From assembly GCF_964355755.1 (NCBI RefSeq), contig NC_092672.1:20520501-20584500 (forward strand): a stretch of 64,000 nt of DNA, given 5' to 3'. The notes beneath the pieces are model-generated. The model had not been told where the DNA came from and did not search any database. It saw only the letters and a list, made by a program, of their open reading frames with translations. This DNA is from Antedon mediterranea. Its lineage: Eukaryota; Echinodermata; Crinoidea; Comatulida; Antedonidae. Shown here piece after piece: positions 37,304 to 47,640 of the stretch. Both the position numbers and the translations under genes were made by a program. The first letter of the stretch is position 1. Each line of letters starts with the position of its first letter.

Positions 37304-39712
37304 CTTTGATATTATCTACTCAACAAAAATATGTTCCATTTGTATAATGTACAGTAAGCATTAATAAACTTTTGCATTATTTTTTCTTTGCGCATCTAAA
37401 TACCCAATAAAGTATGAATACACATGTCGTTGATAACCACAATAAAATAAAATATAGATAAATTGCCAGACATACTCTACACATTCTCCCGATTCTAAAT
37501 TGGTACACATACAGGGCCCACAGGGTCTTTCTGTTTCACTACATGATACTGGTACTGCTATTTCTACAAAGCAATCTCACTGTTTTAATAAATTCCGAAA
37601 CTTATTAAAAAGGTGAGATTCTATGGTGCTTTCTGTCTGCAAATAACTTTCTCAATTCCCATAATTCAGACAACAATGAATAAAATAAACATAAAGAAAT
37701 ATTTTTTAAAGACAGTTTTAATTATTGTTCTTTCTTCATTAAATGATATTTTCTAAATTGATATTCTATTTAATAATTTTAGAAATAAAGATTTATTATC
37801 AATTATTTTTGTTTAAAAATCAGTAGTAAACATTTTGTGTAACATAAATATAGGTTTAATTACTACAGACAATAGTGCTATGCATATTCTTTGTGGCATT
37901 ACTCCCTAAGGTTGGAATGAGCCACTCATACCCCCAAACATTTCAGTGAACAAAAAATGTCTAATTTTCCATGAGCCTTCATCGTACAACAGCCGCCGAC
38001 AAACGTACTCACTAATCAAACAATTCCTCATCTATACACACCCCGTTCGGCAAAAATATTTGAACATTATTGATATATCTGATACTATTATACTCGGCCT
38101 CTACGTTGAAAGCTGCATAGATATCTCATAGACTCTCTGTGTACATACCCAGTTTGAGTTTACAAATTACCATTTAGACTTTATTCCCAGACTTGCTTTG
38201 AAGTATCCACATGCCCAGTCCATGGAGGTAAAAAATAAGTTTTTTTACCTCCATTCCCTCTCCATGTTTCCAAATACACATTTTTCAGCCTAAGTAAACT
38301 TGAAACATTTTTTCCCCATGGTAAATGTTTCCCAATACTTTCGTCCTCTTGAATACAACTGCCTAAAGGTGTGGCGCGAAAATTATTGTTTACTTTTTGA
38401 AAATTAACTTTTTTCATTTATTTTATTTACTGAAGTATAAATAATGATGATGGGATAAGCATATAATTATGGAACATACAGCACTTTATTTGTTTATTGG
38501 TATACTCCTGGTGAGCATGGTCTACTATGAAAGTTTTAGCCTCAGTGAATATTATTCACATCCTATACACAATGTATATCATTCCACTGTTTGTCTTCAG
38601 TGTTCAAAATAATATTAATATTTATTAGCTTGTTATAAAATCATTAGTTGTAAGATTTATATACAGTAGATACTTTTTAGTTCAATCTGTTTTAAATGTC
38701 TGAATATATACATGTGAATAAATAATGTTTATTTCTTTGTTATAATTATTCTATAATGATTTATTTCAAGTGATTTTTTTTTATATCTTTGAATTAAAAA
38801 GAATAACAATTTTTATGAATTCGTTTTAATGTAAATTTTATTAATTTTTTGTAAGTCAATTCAATAAGTATATAATATAACAGAAATAATAAAGATCTTA
38901 AAATCTATTAAACTGTATAAATGTTAAGTTTGCATTTCTTATGTACTGTATTGATTTTCAGATTCAGTATTTTTCACATTGATATGATTTGTTAGGTTCT
39001 TGATATTCTGGCATCCGCCAAACCTTTACCCATTTTAATTCTCTGACAGGCTTGAGCTATCCAGAGAGGTATACAAATGGTCATGGTGTTTCTAAAAACT
39101 GTCCATTTGATCTAACAACTTTAAAAAATGAAATAAATATGGTTCAAAAAGATGTGTACAATTAAATTGTCCATCTTTTTTTTTATCAGATTAAACTCAA
39201 GATTAACATTGTTACAATCAATATTTAGACTAATATGCTACACTTACAAGAACTTGCTAAACTCAACCACCACACCATAGAGCAATGAACTATTTCTTTG
39301 CTCTATCATCACATAGGATAATTAACATTTAAATGAAGTTACTTAAACATGCCCCTGAAAGTAAAAGTTTGTATGCCAAACCTTCAATAATTTAATATTT
39401 AAAAAAATTTATATAAATAAAACTAAAATGTGATTGATAATTTAAATACCAGCAACAACATTTTGACATTAAAATTGAAATAATACAAAATTGTATAAAA
39501 GTATATAACATAATTATCATATTAATAAAAAATTGTATACAAAAGTAGAAATCAAATTCAGAAAACTAATTTGACTTGGTTCATTGCGTATGATGATGCA
39601 GTAAATAGTTGCAAATTGATTTTTGTAAAGTAACCCTCTGTATAAATTACATACCAAATGAATATGTGCAACTGTAAGATATAACCAATATTGTATGTAT
39701 TTCATATTATAG

Positions 39713-39811
39713 GATGGTTGGACAGCTTTGCATTATGCAGCAGCTAATGGACACACTGCCTGTTGCAGCCTGCTGGTGAATAAAGGAGCAGTTGTCAATC
39801 TATCAGACAAT
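39713..39811 (+). CDS. Ankyrin-repeat exon 3, one 33-residue repeat
   Basis: This is a third 99-nt phase-0 exon, with acceptor TTATAG and donor GTAAGT. The peptide begins DGWTALHYAAANGHTACC, a near-consensus ankyrin first helix (TALHYAA..GH), followed by SLLVNKGAVVNLSDN. The glycine-alanine turn and the final asparagine are in the expected places. The 16-kb intron before it is filled with duplicated blocks and foldback elements, and the 20.8-kb intron after it holds the antisense BEN-domain gene. Intron sequence 0.4-1.3 kb downstream of this exon is related to two other stretches of the window (about 4.8-5.1 kb and 52.6-53.6 kb), so part of this intron has been copied. Confidence 0.9.
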
Positions 39812-41879
39812 GTAAGTCATCTTCATTATTATTCATTTTCATTTTTAAATATATAACATTTTATTTTTTAATTATAATGGTCTTTTGGGTAATAATATTT
39901 AATGTATAAAACTTCATTGATGCTGAAATTGGCATAATTTGAAGATATTCAATATATTTTTTTTTCTCTGATATTTAATCATAAAAATTGCTATGACACT
40001 ACATTAACATTTTGTCATGTATTTCCATTGAACAATTAAAACAATGAAAATGATAGTGTCAATTTTACTTAACTAAACTACAGCAACATGCTATATGCAC
40101 AATTGCAATATATAATCCTTATTCCAGTGTTGATATACAGTAATTTAAACAGTATTATGAACACTACAACTTCACAAAATTTCAATTTTTCTTTAGATCA
40201 TTATGATTTTGTATATCTTAAAAGTTCATTTTTTAACAATATTTTTTAATAACTTTTGAAACACTATGATTCTACCTGTATATCACATAGAGGTACAAAT
40301 GATCAAAGATGCTAGTTGATAGACATATAGACTGTATTCATTTACTTTATAATTATCATCATACTAATTTGCCATACTCTCCTTTATTCCTTTCAACAAC
40401 ATCACCACCAACTCCAACCACCTACTGGTTTTAGTCACCAAGGATGATGATGCAGAATTTGGTTGAGTGCTAAAGTGATCTTTTATTACACACCCACATA
40501 GTTCTTTTTTATTAGGTTGTAATTAAATATTTTTTCCATACAATATAAGATACAGATAGTATATCTGCCATTTATCTTTTATCTATCTTTATTTATTCTT
40601 TCTTTATACTCAGAATAACTTTTTTAAAGTGACACATCTAAAAACAACAATAAAACTGAAATAGTGGTACAAATATAATTTGTTTGTTTACCGTACCTAG
40701 GTTTTAACAAATCACCTTACATAATAATTACAGTATCAAACCACCATTACAATGTCATATAAAATTTGTAAAAATAAACAAATCATCATTAGCATAACTA
40801 GGTGCAATATTTTTAGTCTATTGAAAAAAATGTTTCTTTCTTAAACATTTATTTAAATATACATACACGTCACATAGTAAATTATAGTTAACAAAAAATA
40901 GTGACATTGTTTAACACTAAATAACTAAGAAACACAAGAAACCTGAACTAGACTTAAATGTTCATACAAACATGTAACAAGTTCAGAGTGTATCCAACAT
41001 TTAACATTATGAAATATTTTAGACCACTGACAATGATGATCACCAGTGCTTTGCAAAGTCTGCAGTTTCTGTAATTATTCATTCATATTTATCTCCATCA
41101 TCCAACATTATCAAACAAAACTGTTTTGAGGATAAGCATAGCTATATGTAAGGTTCAACTTTAATAATTTTACAAAGTTTTACACACAACACAAATAAGT
41201 AAAGCTTTCCCAGTTTATTCAAAGTACAGTATACATTTAACAATACATAATATTTATTTCTACTGATACTGTACAAGCAATGCTAAATACTACTAAAGCT
41301 TAATAATAAACTACATTTGGCCTCTTGGGGGCTACCACTCATATGACATCGCTGCATTAAAGGTCCAGTGTGTTGTCACAGGAGCCAGTAAATCAAATGG
41401 TTGTTATTAAGTATATCTGAAGGATGTAAGTGACATCCGTTAGGTAAATTGTGGAATTTGGGGGCAAAATAATTCCCCAGAATTATACCAGCCAAATGAG
41501 CGAATAGCATGAGTAACATATGAGTTAGCACCTGTGTTGAAGTTAGGTGTTGGATGATGCCGGGGGATGGCTGGGTGGGAAGATTGAAAAGTTTGTACAA
41601 CTATTAAACGGCTAATTTAACAATGAAGTGTGCTATTATGCATCTTAGTAAACAACTAAAATACCCATTGGTTGCCAATTAGAAATTAGCCTATCCTACA
41701 TTTTGTGGTTCCACTATTAGATATACCCGTTGGTCTATAGAAATACATTGTCAATTACTGTGGTTGGAACTTTAATTACCTGTAGAAACAATATACCATT
41801 CATCCTAACACTTCTGCAACTCTGAAATCTACCCACATTATATACCACATCCTTAGTTAAAAGAAAGTACAGTACAGAT

Positions 41880-42150
41880 AATATATACTGCAACATCTCT
41901 ACGCGTAAATTATGTTTAGGACGCGTAGAGAGTTCGTAGGATTTGCGTAGAGCTCTACGCGTAGGCTACGTGCCACGTTCCTCCTACGCGTAATCTACGA
42001 ACATTACTTTGGATCATCGATCGTGTCACCGCCGCCGCCGCCGGCGGCGCAGCCTGGCTGCTGCTGCTGCTCACACGGCGATGGTGTGGTGAGGCCGGTG
42101 GGAGCACTCAAACAAGTTTATAGTGTAGGGCCTGACTCCCGAGTCTGATC
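41880..42150. other. CpG-rich island with CTACGCGTA words and a perfect palindrome
   Basis: This is a sharp change from AT-rich intron. Several TACGCGTA words occur in both orientations, GCGTAGAGCTCTACGC (41945-41960) is a perfect 16-bp palindrome, and a (CCG)n/(CTG)n stretch lies at 42027-42072. No gene start was identified here. It could be a promoter-type CpG island or a transposon end. Confidence 0.5.
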
Positions 42151-42879
42151 TGGTATATTATGCAATTAAAATCGAACGTATTTATTTGATCTATCTACAT
42201 ACTATAAAAACGAGGCCTACTAGCCTACTACTCTAGGCCTAGCTAGGCCTAGGTACTACTAGAAAGTAGGCTAGGCTACTACGACGGCCTAACTAATAAT
42301 TAATACAGCCTCTATTATTATTATTATTTATAATTAGGCATCCGTTGTGTGTGATATGACAGACATGAACGAAGTCTAATATTAAATTATACGTTTAGGG
42401 CCTAGAGACCGCTCTGACAACATCGTTTTTTCCTTTTCATTATAAAACCATTATTCCTTTTAATAATTAATGAACATTCATAATAAATATAATAACATTA
42501 CATTATCTTGGGTCATTTATTTTACTAGATAGGGCCCGAGGTCTCGCTCGATGATGATCTCGGCGGTCGTCCTATATTTTCACGCGTTTTCAATATGGTG
42601 CGACAATTGTGCATTATTGAACAAGGATAAAATTGTTTCGAATTTTTATATTCGAGGGCCGGAAGGAAGCGTTTATTTTTTGTGTACATGTATAATCAAA
42701 TAAACACCCTTAGATAATTATGAAAAAATACAACACAATTAATATTAAGAAGTGATAAAATACAGTAAAAATTATATCAACATGCTTGGTAAATTGTAGA
42801 TCATGTCAATAAAAGCATTCTAAAATAGATATGAGAATTAAAATTAAAATACAATATTTGTGTAGATAATGCATATGTG

Positions 42880-43010
42880 TGGCGAGGCGTTTATTCGAGG
42901 AAATAAATTAACGCCCCATTCGAAAGGTGGTGGGGGCGTTTATTCCCAATGAAGTTATATGGGGGAGTTTATTCAAAGTGTGGGACGTTTCTTCGGATAA
43001 ATACGGTAAT
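42880..43010 (+). repeat. Repeat with GGCGTTTATTCGAGG words
   Basis: It has four spaced copies of a (G)GCGTTTATTC-like word. It is related in opposite orientation to 28860-29180. Confidence 0.5.
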
Positions 43011-43294
43011 ACGAGATTTGTATGTTCTAAGGTTGTGTAGAGGGGCGAGGATTTATTAATTTATAATTATGTTGAAGAATCCATGATCGTGAATGGACGA
43101 AACTTGGAGTGGTGTAACACCCATGCACGCTCACTGGCTAAACACAGGGGCCCCGGAGCTCGAGGGGCCCGCAAAAAAAGTATATACAATATATCCAAAG
43201 GCAAATTACTGAAAATTCATGCCATGAGTTCTTAATAATATAGTATTTCGATTTTGCTTTTATTGTATATAACGTAAGAAATATCTCCATACAT

Positions 43295-43499
43295 TAAAGC
43301 CTGTTTTCCTGTCGACGTTATTCGACGCTATCGTCGTTGATCGTTAACAGTTCAACGACGATCGTTTGAAAACGATCAAGTTGAAATGATAACGATAGCG
43401 AGTACCTTTTCCTGTAAATCGTTAACATTTCAATGTTTACGTAGAAGATCGCCGATCATAACGATAGCGTCGAATAACGTCGACAGGAAACAGGCTTTA
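43295..43499. mobile_element. MITE with about 45-bp terminal inverted repeats and TA target site
   Basis: The element at 43297-43497 begins AAGCCTGTTTTCCTGTCGAC and ends with its near-perfect complement. Arms share GTCGACGTTATTCGACGCTA plus TCGT. TA on both sides fits a Tc1/mariner-type duplication. It sits 300 bp downstream of the BEN gene's 3' end. Confidence 0.78.
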
Positions 43500-43793
43500 G
43501 GGAGAGGATGGTTGGGGCAAAGATGCGGTGAGGGTTGGCAAATCAAAGTGCATGTTGTTGTTATATTCAAGCCGATGGAAAATGTCATCTTATAACGGTA
43601 ACAAAATCGCCATCTGATGTTGAAATAATTTGAAGTGAAAATATAACCATTCAATGCACAAGAAAAGAACACAATAATATTGCTATGATATCCTTTCCAT
43701 AAATTTAATCAAAATATGTACATTTCATTGTTTCGAAAGACAATTTTTTAAAACTTTTTAAAGATGTTATCAATCTAGCTAAACATACACATT

Positions 43794-44567
43794 TTATTCG
43801 TTTACATTACACTTTCTTTTGTTATGACGCCTAAGCGCATCAATTGACTGTAGGCATCTCTTCCATGTATCGCCTTGTAATCCATGGGGAATTGGCGAGA
43901 TTCTGAAGGTGTATTCCCTTACTTTCTGCATTCTGATGGGATCTAACTTCTCTGCCCCCCGCATACCCGACGTATTACAACGTACCCGCTCTTCGGTGGT
44001 GAAGTAGTACTCCACAAGACACCTGGCAACCTTCCGACAATCATCATGATGAGACATGAGTTGTGTCATTATGTTATGTGGTAATTCATCTTGGTTTTGC
44101 GGTGGTGGTGGTGGTGGTTGTTGCGCTTGTGGATGTTGTTGTGCTGGTGGTTGTTCTGTTTCTGTTTGAGGGTGTGGTGGAATTTGTTGTTCTGGTTGTG
44201 GTGGTAGTTGTTGTAAATGTGGTTGATGTAGTGGTGGTCTACTTACAGCCATTTCAATTGTTGCCAGGCGCTGGTGGAGAGATCGCAATTCTTTATCCTG
44301 TCTCGCTATTCTGCTATCTTGCGTCTCTATGTGCTCTTCCAACTGCCGTACTTTGCGTCGTAGATCATCTACGTCTGTTGGTTCTTGGCGATCAAAATCG
44401 GCTACTCTCGGAGGTTGCTTGCCGGTTGCGTTTACTGCGTTGTCCACGAGTTCTTGGAGGATTCCGTCCGCTGCATCCAGGTCGACGTCAAAAAGGTCGT
44501 AGTCGAATTCAGTGTCTACTTCCGCTGCCGCAGGCTGTATTTCGGTCGTATGGAGTACATGAGCCGC
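43794..44567 (-). CDS. BEN-domain protein, last exon (coiled coil, Pro/Gln linker, BEN domain)
   Basis: This minus-strand exon starts after a TTTATTTTAG acceptor and runs open for 257 codons to a TAA at 43794-43796. Residue ranges here count from the exon start. Residues about 1-40 are acidic (DTEFDYDLFDVDLDAADG). Residues 66-107 form a heptad-rich coiled coil (DLRRKVRQLEEHIETQD). Residues 111-158 are a Pro/Gln/His-rich linker. Residues about 165-252 match a BEN domain, with the hallmarks VARCLVEYYFTTEE, a short SG loop, then KLDPIRMQKVREY and a basic tail. BEN domains are known in chromatin-linked DNA-binding and repressor proteins such as BANP, BEND5 and Insensitive, often with a coiled coil; a nuclear DNA-binding role is inferred from that. 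AATAAA overlaps the stop codon (43793-43798), so the 3' UTR may be very short. The gene lies antisense inside intron 3 of the ankyrin gene. It may be a host gene or cargo of a transposon. Confidence 0.82.
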   Translation of the reverse strand, partial: AAHVLHTTEIQPAAAEVDTEFDYDLFDVDLDAADGILQELVDNAVNATGKQPPRVADFDRQEPTDVDDLRRKVRQLEEHIETQDSRIARQDKELRSLHQRLATIEMAVSRPPLHQPHLQQLPPQPEQQIPPHPQTETEQPPAQQHPQAQQPPPPPPQNQDELPHNIMTQLMSHHDDCRKVARCLVEYYFTTEERVRCNTSGMRGAEKLDPIRMQKVREYTFRISPIPHGLQGDTWKRCLQSIDALRRHNKRKCNVNE

Positions 44568-45047
44568 CTAAAATAAATTAATAAAAACAAAACATTTCAT
44601 TTTATAATACAGTTAACCCATAATTAAAATATCAAAGGGTATATAGCTAATTTTATATTATTGGACGTTGCATGTTATGAATCGCACACCTCTCCTACTC
44701 AATATAAATTACCGTCGGACCTACTTAAGTGGCTAGTTTACCGTGGCGTTATTCATATTGTATATGAACGGTGAATATAACGGTCATGCTGGAACATATT
44801 GGATTGCAAGTAGGAAATGGATGTTAAATTGCAATTCAATTCACATTTATTTACTCATCGTTTATAAATTATTTGTTGATTGGTTGATCTAACGAAACCT
44901 GCTGCATTTTCAATTTTGACACCTGTATAATACATGAATTCGGCTTAACTTATAGTTAATTCCCGAATCGAATCTATATGTCTATTAAATGCTATAGTAG
45001 TAGGCCTATAGATTTAAGTGGCGTTTAGATGAGCCCTCTTCACTTAC
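44568..45047 (-). other. Intron of the BEN-domain gene
   Basis: This is a 480-nt GT-AG intron in phase 0 between the two visible exons. It contains no recognisable repeat or coding segment. Confidence 0.7.
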
Positions 45048-45317
45048 CGGTTTCTCTACGGAGAGGGTCTTTCGTTTTTTGGTTGTTGGTCCTTGACTAA
45101 TAATTGGTCGAAGTTGGTAGAAGAAGTGCACACACATTCGGGAACACGTACATCTGGATCCGCTAATTTTACACAGTCGCTTCCATCACTGAAGCTCGGA
45201 ATGAAGATGTTCGTGTCTTGGCAGATCATCGTACCAAATTCAAGTTCCTTGAAGACTTCTTCAACATTACACTTCACGATAGACTCGGGTGCTACGCCAA
45301 ATATTTTAAAGCATGGC
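45048..45317 (-). CDS. BEN-domain gene, upstream exon with an apparent 1-nt frameshift
   Basis: The donor GTAAGTG (45041-45047) and the acceptor at 44568-44569 define a 480-nt GT-AG intron to the BEN exon. A protein-like frame runs from a plausible acceptor (CGATAACAG, 45318 onward) through FGTMICQDTNIFIPSF and SDGSDCVKLADPDVRVPE to LVKDQQPK, then hits a stop (TAG) just before the donor. Downstream of an A6 run (plus-strand T6 at 45075-45080), the next frame reads KRKTLSVEKP in phase 0 into the BEN exon and looks like a nuclear localisation signal. One missing A explains both halves. If the deletion is real, translation could still begin at an ATG at 45137 in the second frame, after an upstream stop, giving about 287 residues. 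More 5' exons may exist beyond 45.3 kb; none was recognised. Confidence 0.6.
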
Positions 45318-45464
45318 CTGTTATCGGCAGAAAAACGGGTTTTTTAACTCGGTTTGTAATCAAGAAGTTGATTTGGTAATACTGCTCGGTAGTAATCTTC
45401 CACAGTATCTCCAGGATGATTTGATCTGTATTGTTGTCTCATGTTTTTATTTATTTTTTCTAAA

Positions 45465-45513
45465 AAAAAGGGGGGTCAGGACCCCCGTGACCCCCCCACT
45501 GGCTGCGCCCCTG
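45465..45513. mobile_element. hAT-like right terminus with G/C hairpin
   Basis: The end TGGCTGCGCCCCTG is the complement of CAGGGGCGCAGCCA, a common hAT-type terminus, and is preceded by the hairpin GGGGGTCAGGACCCCC (45471-45486). The matching left end was not found. It lies 150 bp beyond the upstream BEN exon. Confidence 0.4.
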
Positions 45514-46559
45514 ATATAGACAAATTTCAAATTTCAGTACAAGCTATTTAACTATTTAAAAATAAATATGCCAAGTTATATTTTAATCAATGGATGTAAA
45601 ATGACTTTGCATTATATAAATGTATTACAATTGTTTATAAATTCTTCATTTTTGTAGCACAACTAATATTGACCTTGGTTTATCCTTGTTTCAGTTGGAT
45701 GGTCCTACCTTTTCAATAGAATTACATTCATTTTCACAGAGTAAATTAAAATTTATCTCCTTTAAAATTAAATTCAATAAACTTTATCCCATAACAATTT
45801 TCCTATGAATAAATAGATGGAATTATTCTTAGTTTATTGATTTGATTCAAACCAATTTCATACACATTTACACATCCAGAAATATTCTGTTCATTTTACT
45901 ACTATTATACAATTCATTTATTAGCTTTGTTATGGGTTTAACAAGCCATAATATAATAGTCAAATTCTGTCTGTCATATAATATAATAGTCAAAGGCAAA
46001 AAATGTCTTAATAGGCAAACAATTTCTTATTAATCATACATCCTAATAATCTATCCATAATTGTTTCATAATATCACATAATAATTTTGATTTTTATTGT
46101 GCTACAATAAAGTTCAAATTACACAGTAAAATCTCTATTCTTTTGTACATAAATGATAGAGAGGCACTTTAAACAAAATTGGAAAATAAACGGTGTTGTA
46201 AAGAATATTATCAGATAACTATAATATAGGTAATATAACGTTACGTTTCTGGTGTTTTTATGGTCAAATTTTTATTTTTGTTTTATTGTTTATTGTGGCT
46301 AGAACTACACTGTTTCCTTCGCTAGGCTGATCCTAATGCTAATCCTAATGCTCCTAATGTTCACATGATTATCATGGAACGATATGTCCCCCACCTTCAA
46401 ATGAATAACCTTATTTTTTCTCATAAAACCAAATAAAGAAAGCACTAGATCAAGCATTTAGTAAAAATTTTATACCTGCATTTTCTTACGCACAACGCCT
46501 TTGCACCTACGCTTAGCACCTTCCAATATCATGTGCAATTACACTTGAGTTATTGTCTT

Positions 46560-47640
46560 CTTCTTCTAGACTGCAATCATGTTCCCATTTAATACTGAAA
46601 TATGGAGATTCAATCCTGGAATAGCACCATTCACCATCACAACCAAATACGACTTAGCATTTGTTCAACATTATCGACTCCATAACTCAATTAACCATTT
46701 AGTAGGTAGCCTAACCAATACGGTTCCTGCCACAATCATCCAGTTTATGGGCGCTTGGTCTGTGGCTGTAGCCATTCAGTTTTCCTTAGTCATTTGACTT
46801 AACCATTCCCAATTGGCAATTGGCAAGCGTCTATACGCAAACAACACTGAGCTACTAAACCGAGGAATCTTAAAATTATCAAAAGTGAGTGGACCCCAAA
46901 TGGCATTCCAAATAATAGAAAAAATCTCATTCATAAAAATCTATCTCCCTGCTGAGCAGATCAGCCTCCCAATTGCGCTCTCTATGTACCCATTGGACGT
47001 CTCTGAATACATTTTTTCGCAAAGCTCTAAAGCCAACTGATTTAAGTCTTCATGAATGCTACTGTACCTTTCCTACAAATTGAAACAACACCTCTGTTAT
47101 CTGTAAATATTTTAATTTGTTTCTCTTTTAAGTTAGGAGCAAATGCTTGCAATGCCAATAACACACCTTTCAGTTCTCTCCACGTACAGCTCCTGACTGA
47201 CTCATGCTGATTCCAGCCGAGACAAACTGCAAACGGTCATAGACCTCGCTCCACAATTCACTCCACTAGCGTCAGTAAATGTAATTGAATAATCAAAAAA
47301 ATAGTTTGCTTCCAGAAAAATATCTCCTCAATAACTAGACCCCCACTCGCCGTAGTAATAAAATGCCACAACTTGAGAAAGGGAAATTATCTTCCCCACT
47401 AGCCTCACTAAATCTCTGGACCTACAGTGAGGGAGACCCTGATTGACCTCTAATAAACCCAAACCAACCATAGCCAGGTTACAACCGGAACTTAGATCCT
47501 ATATTGATTTTTTGACGTTTTAACAATGTTAGAGACTTTAGTACATGCGGCATGGGAACCTCTCTTACCAACCATCGTCCAAAAATACTAGGATCCAATA
47601 CATCACTAATGGGCGAAGAACCTTCACCCGTACCTAAAGA
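46560..47640 (-). mobile_element. Decayed DIRS-like retrotransposon fragment (RT thumb, RNase H), copy 2
   Basis: On the minus strand the sequence reads, with frame changes, as the C-terminal part of a reverse transcriptase and its RNase H. It begins with a thumb-like segment (IFGRWLVREVPMPHVLKS). The RNase H start FTDASGVNCGARS follows, then in another frame CTWRELKGVLLALQAFAP and IKIFTDNRGVVSIC (the TDN codons are at 47096-47104). The closing WEADLLSR is at 46949 onward. A tract of the type that follows RNase H in DIRS elements, including a WGP..FD core, comes next. At least three frame changes and several stops show it is dead. The TWREL, TDN and ADLLSR order is typical of DIRS-like (tyrosine-recombinase) retroelements; no recombinase was recognised here. 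A 320-bp stretch at about 47633-47955 is absent from the paralogous copy. Confidence 0.68.

Larger units (their letters stand above)
34793..37411. mobile_element. Second large inverted-repeat (foldback-type) element
   Basis: The left arm (34793-35213) is the reverse complement of a right arm split in two: 36358-36642 and about 37304-37411. Shared features in the arms include TTCGTTTTATGCAATTTATT and TATTCCGCGATTTTCCCTGT. The arms would pair over about 400 bp around a 1.1-kb loop. A further partial copy in left-arm orientation lies at 35805-35925 in the loop. The right arm is interrupted by a LINE fragment. The short frames beginning MITFFIMKTLPVVQPLI on both strands are mirror images caused by the arms, not genes. 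Confidence 0.78.
23715..39712 (+). other. Intron 2 of the ankyrin-repeat gene
   Basis: This 16-kb intron carries both block B copies, block C copy 2, repeat D copy 1 and both foldback elements with the nested LINE. 37.4-39.7 kb shows nothing I can identify. Confidence 0.7.

Noticed and set aside
44063-44581. Plus-strand 172-residue frame, valine-rich
   Set aside because: It is the antisense shadow of the Pro/Gln-rich linker of the BEN-domain exon.
46579-47040. Two plus-strand frames of 72 and 75 residues
   Set aside because: They are antisense to the RNase H region of the DIRS-like fragment, whose motifs are on the minus strand.
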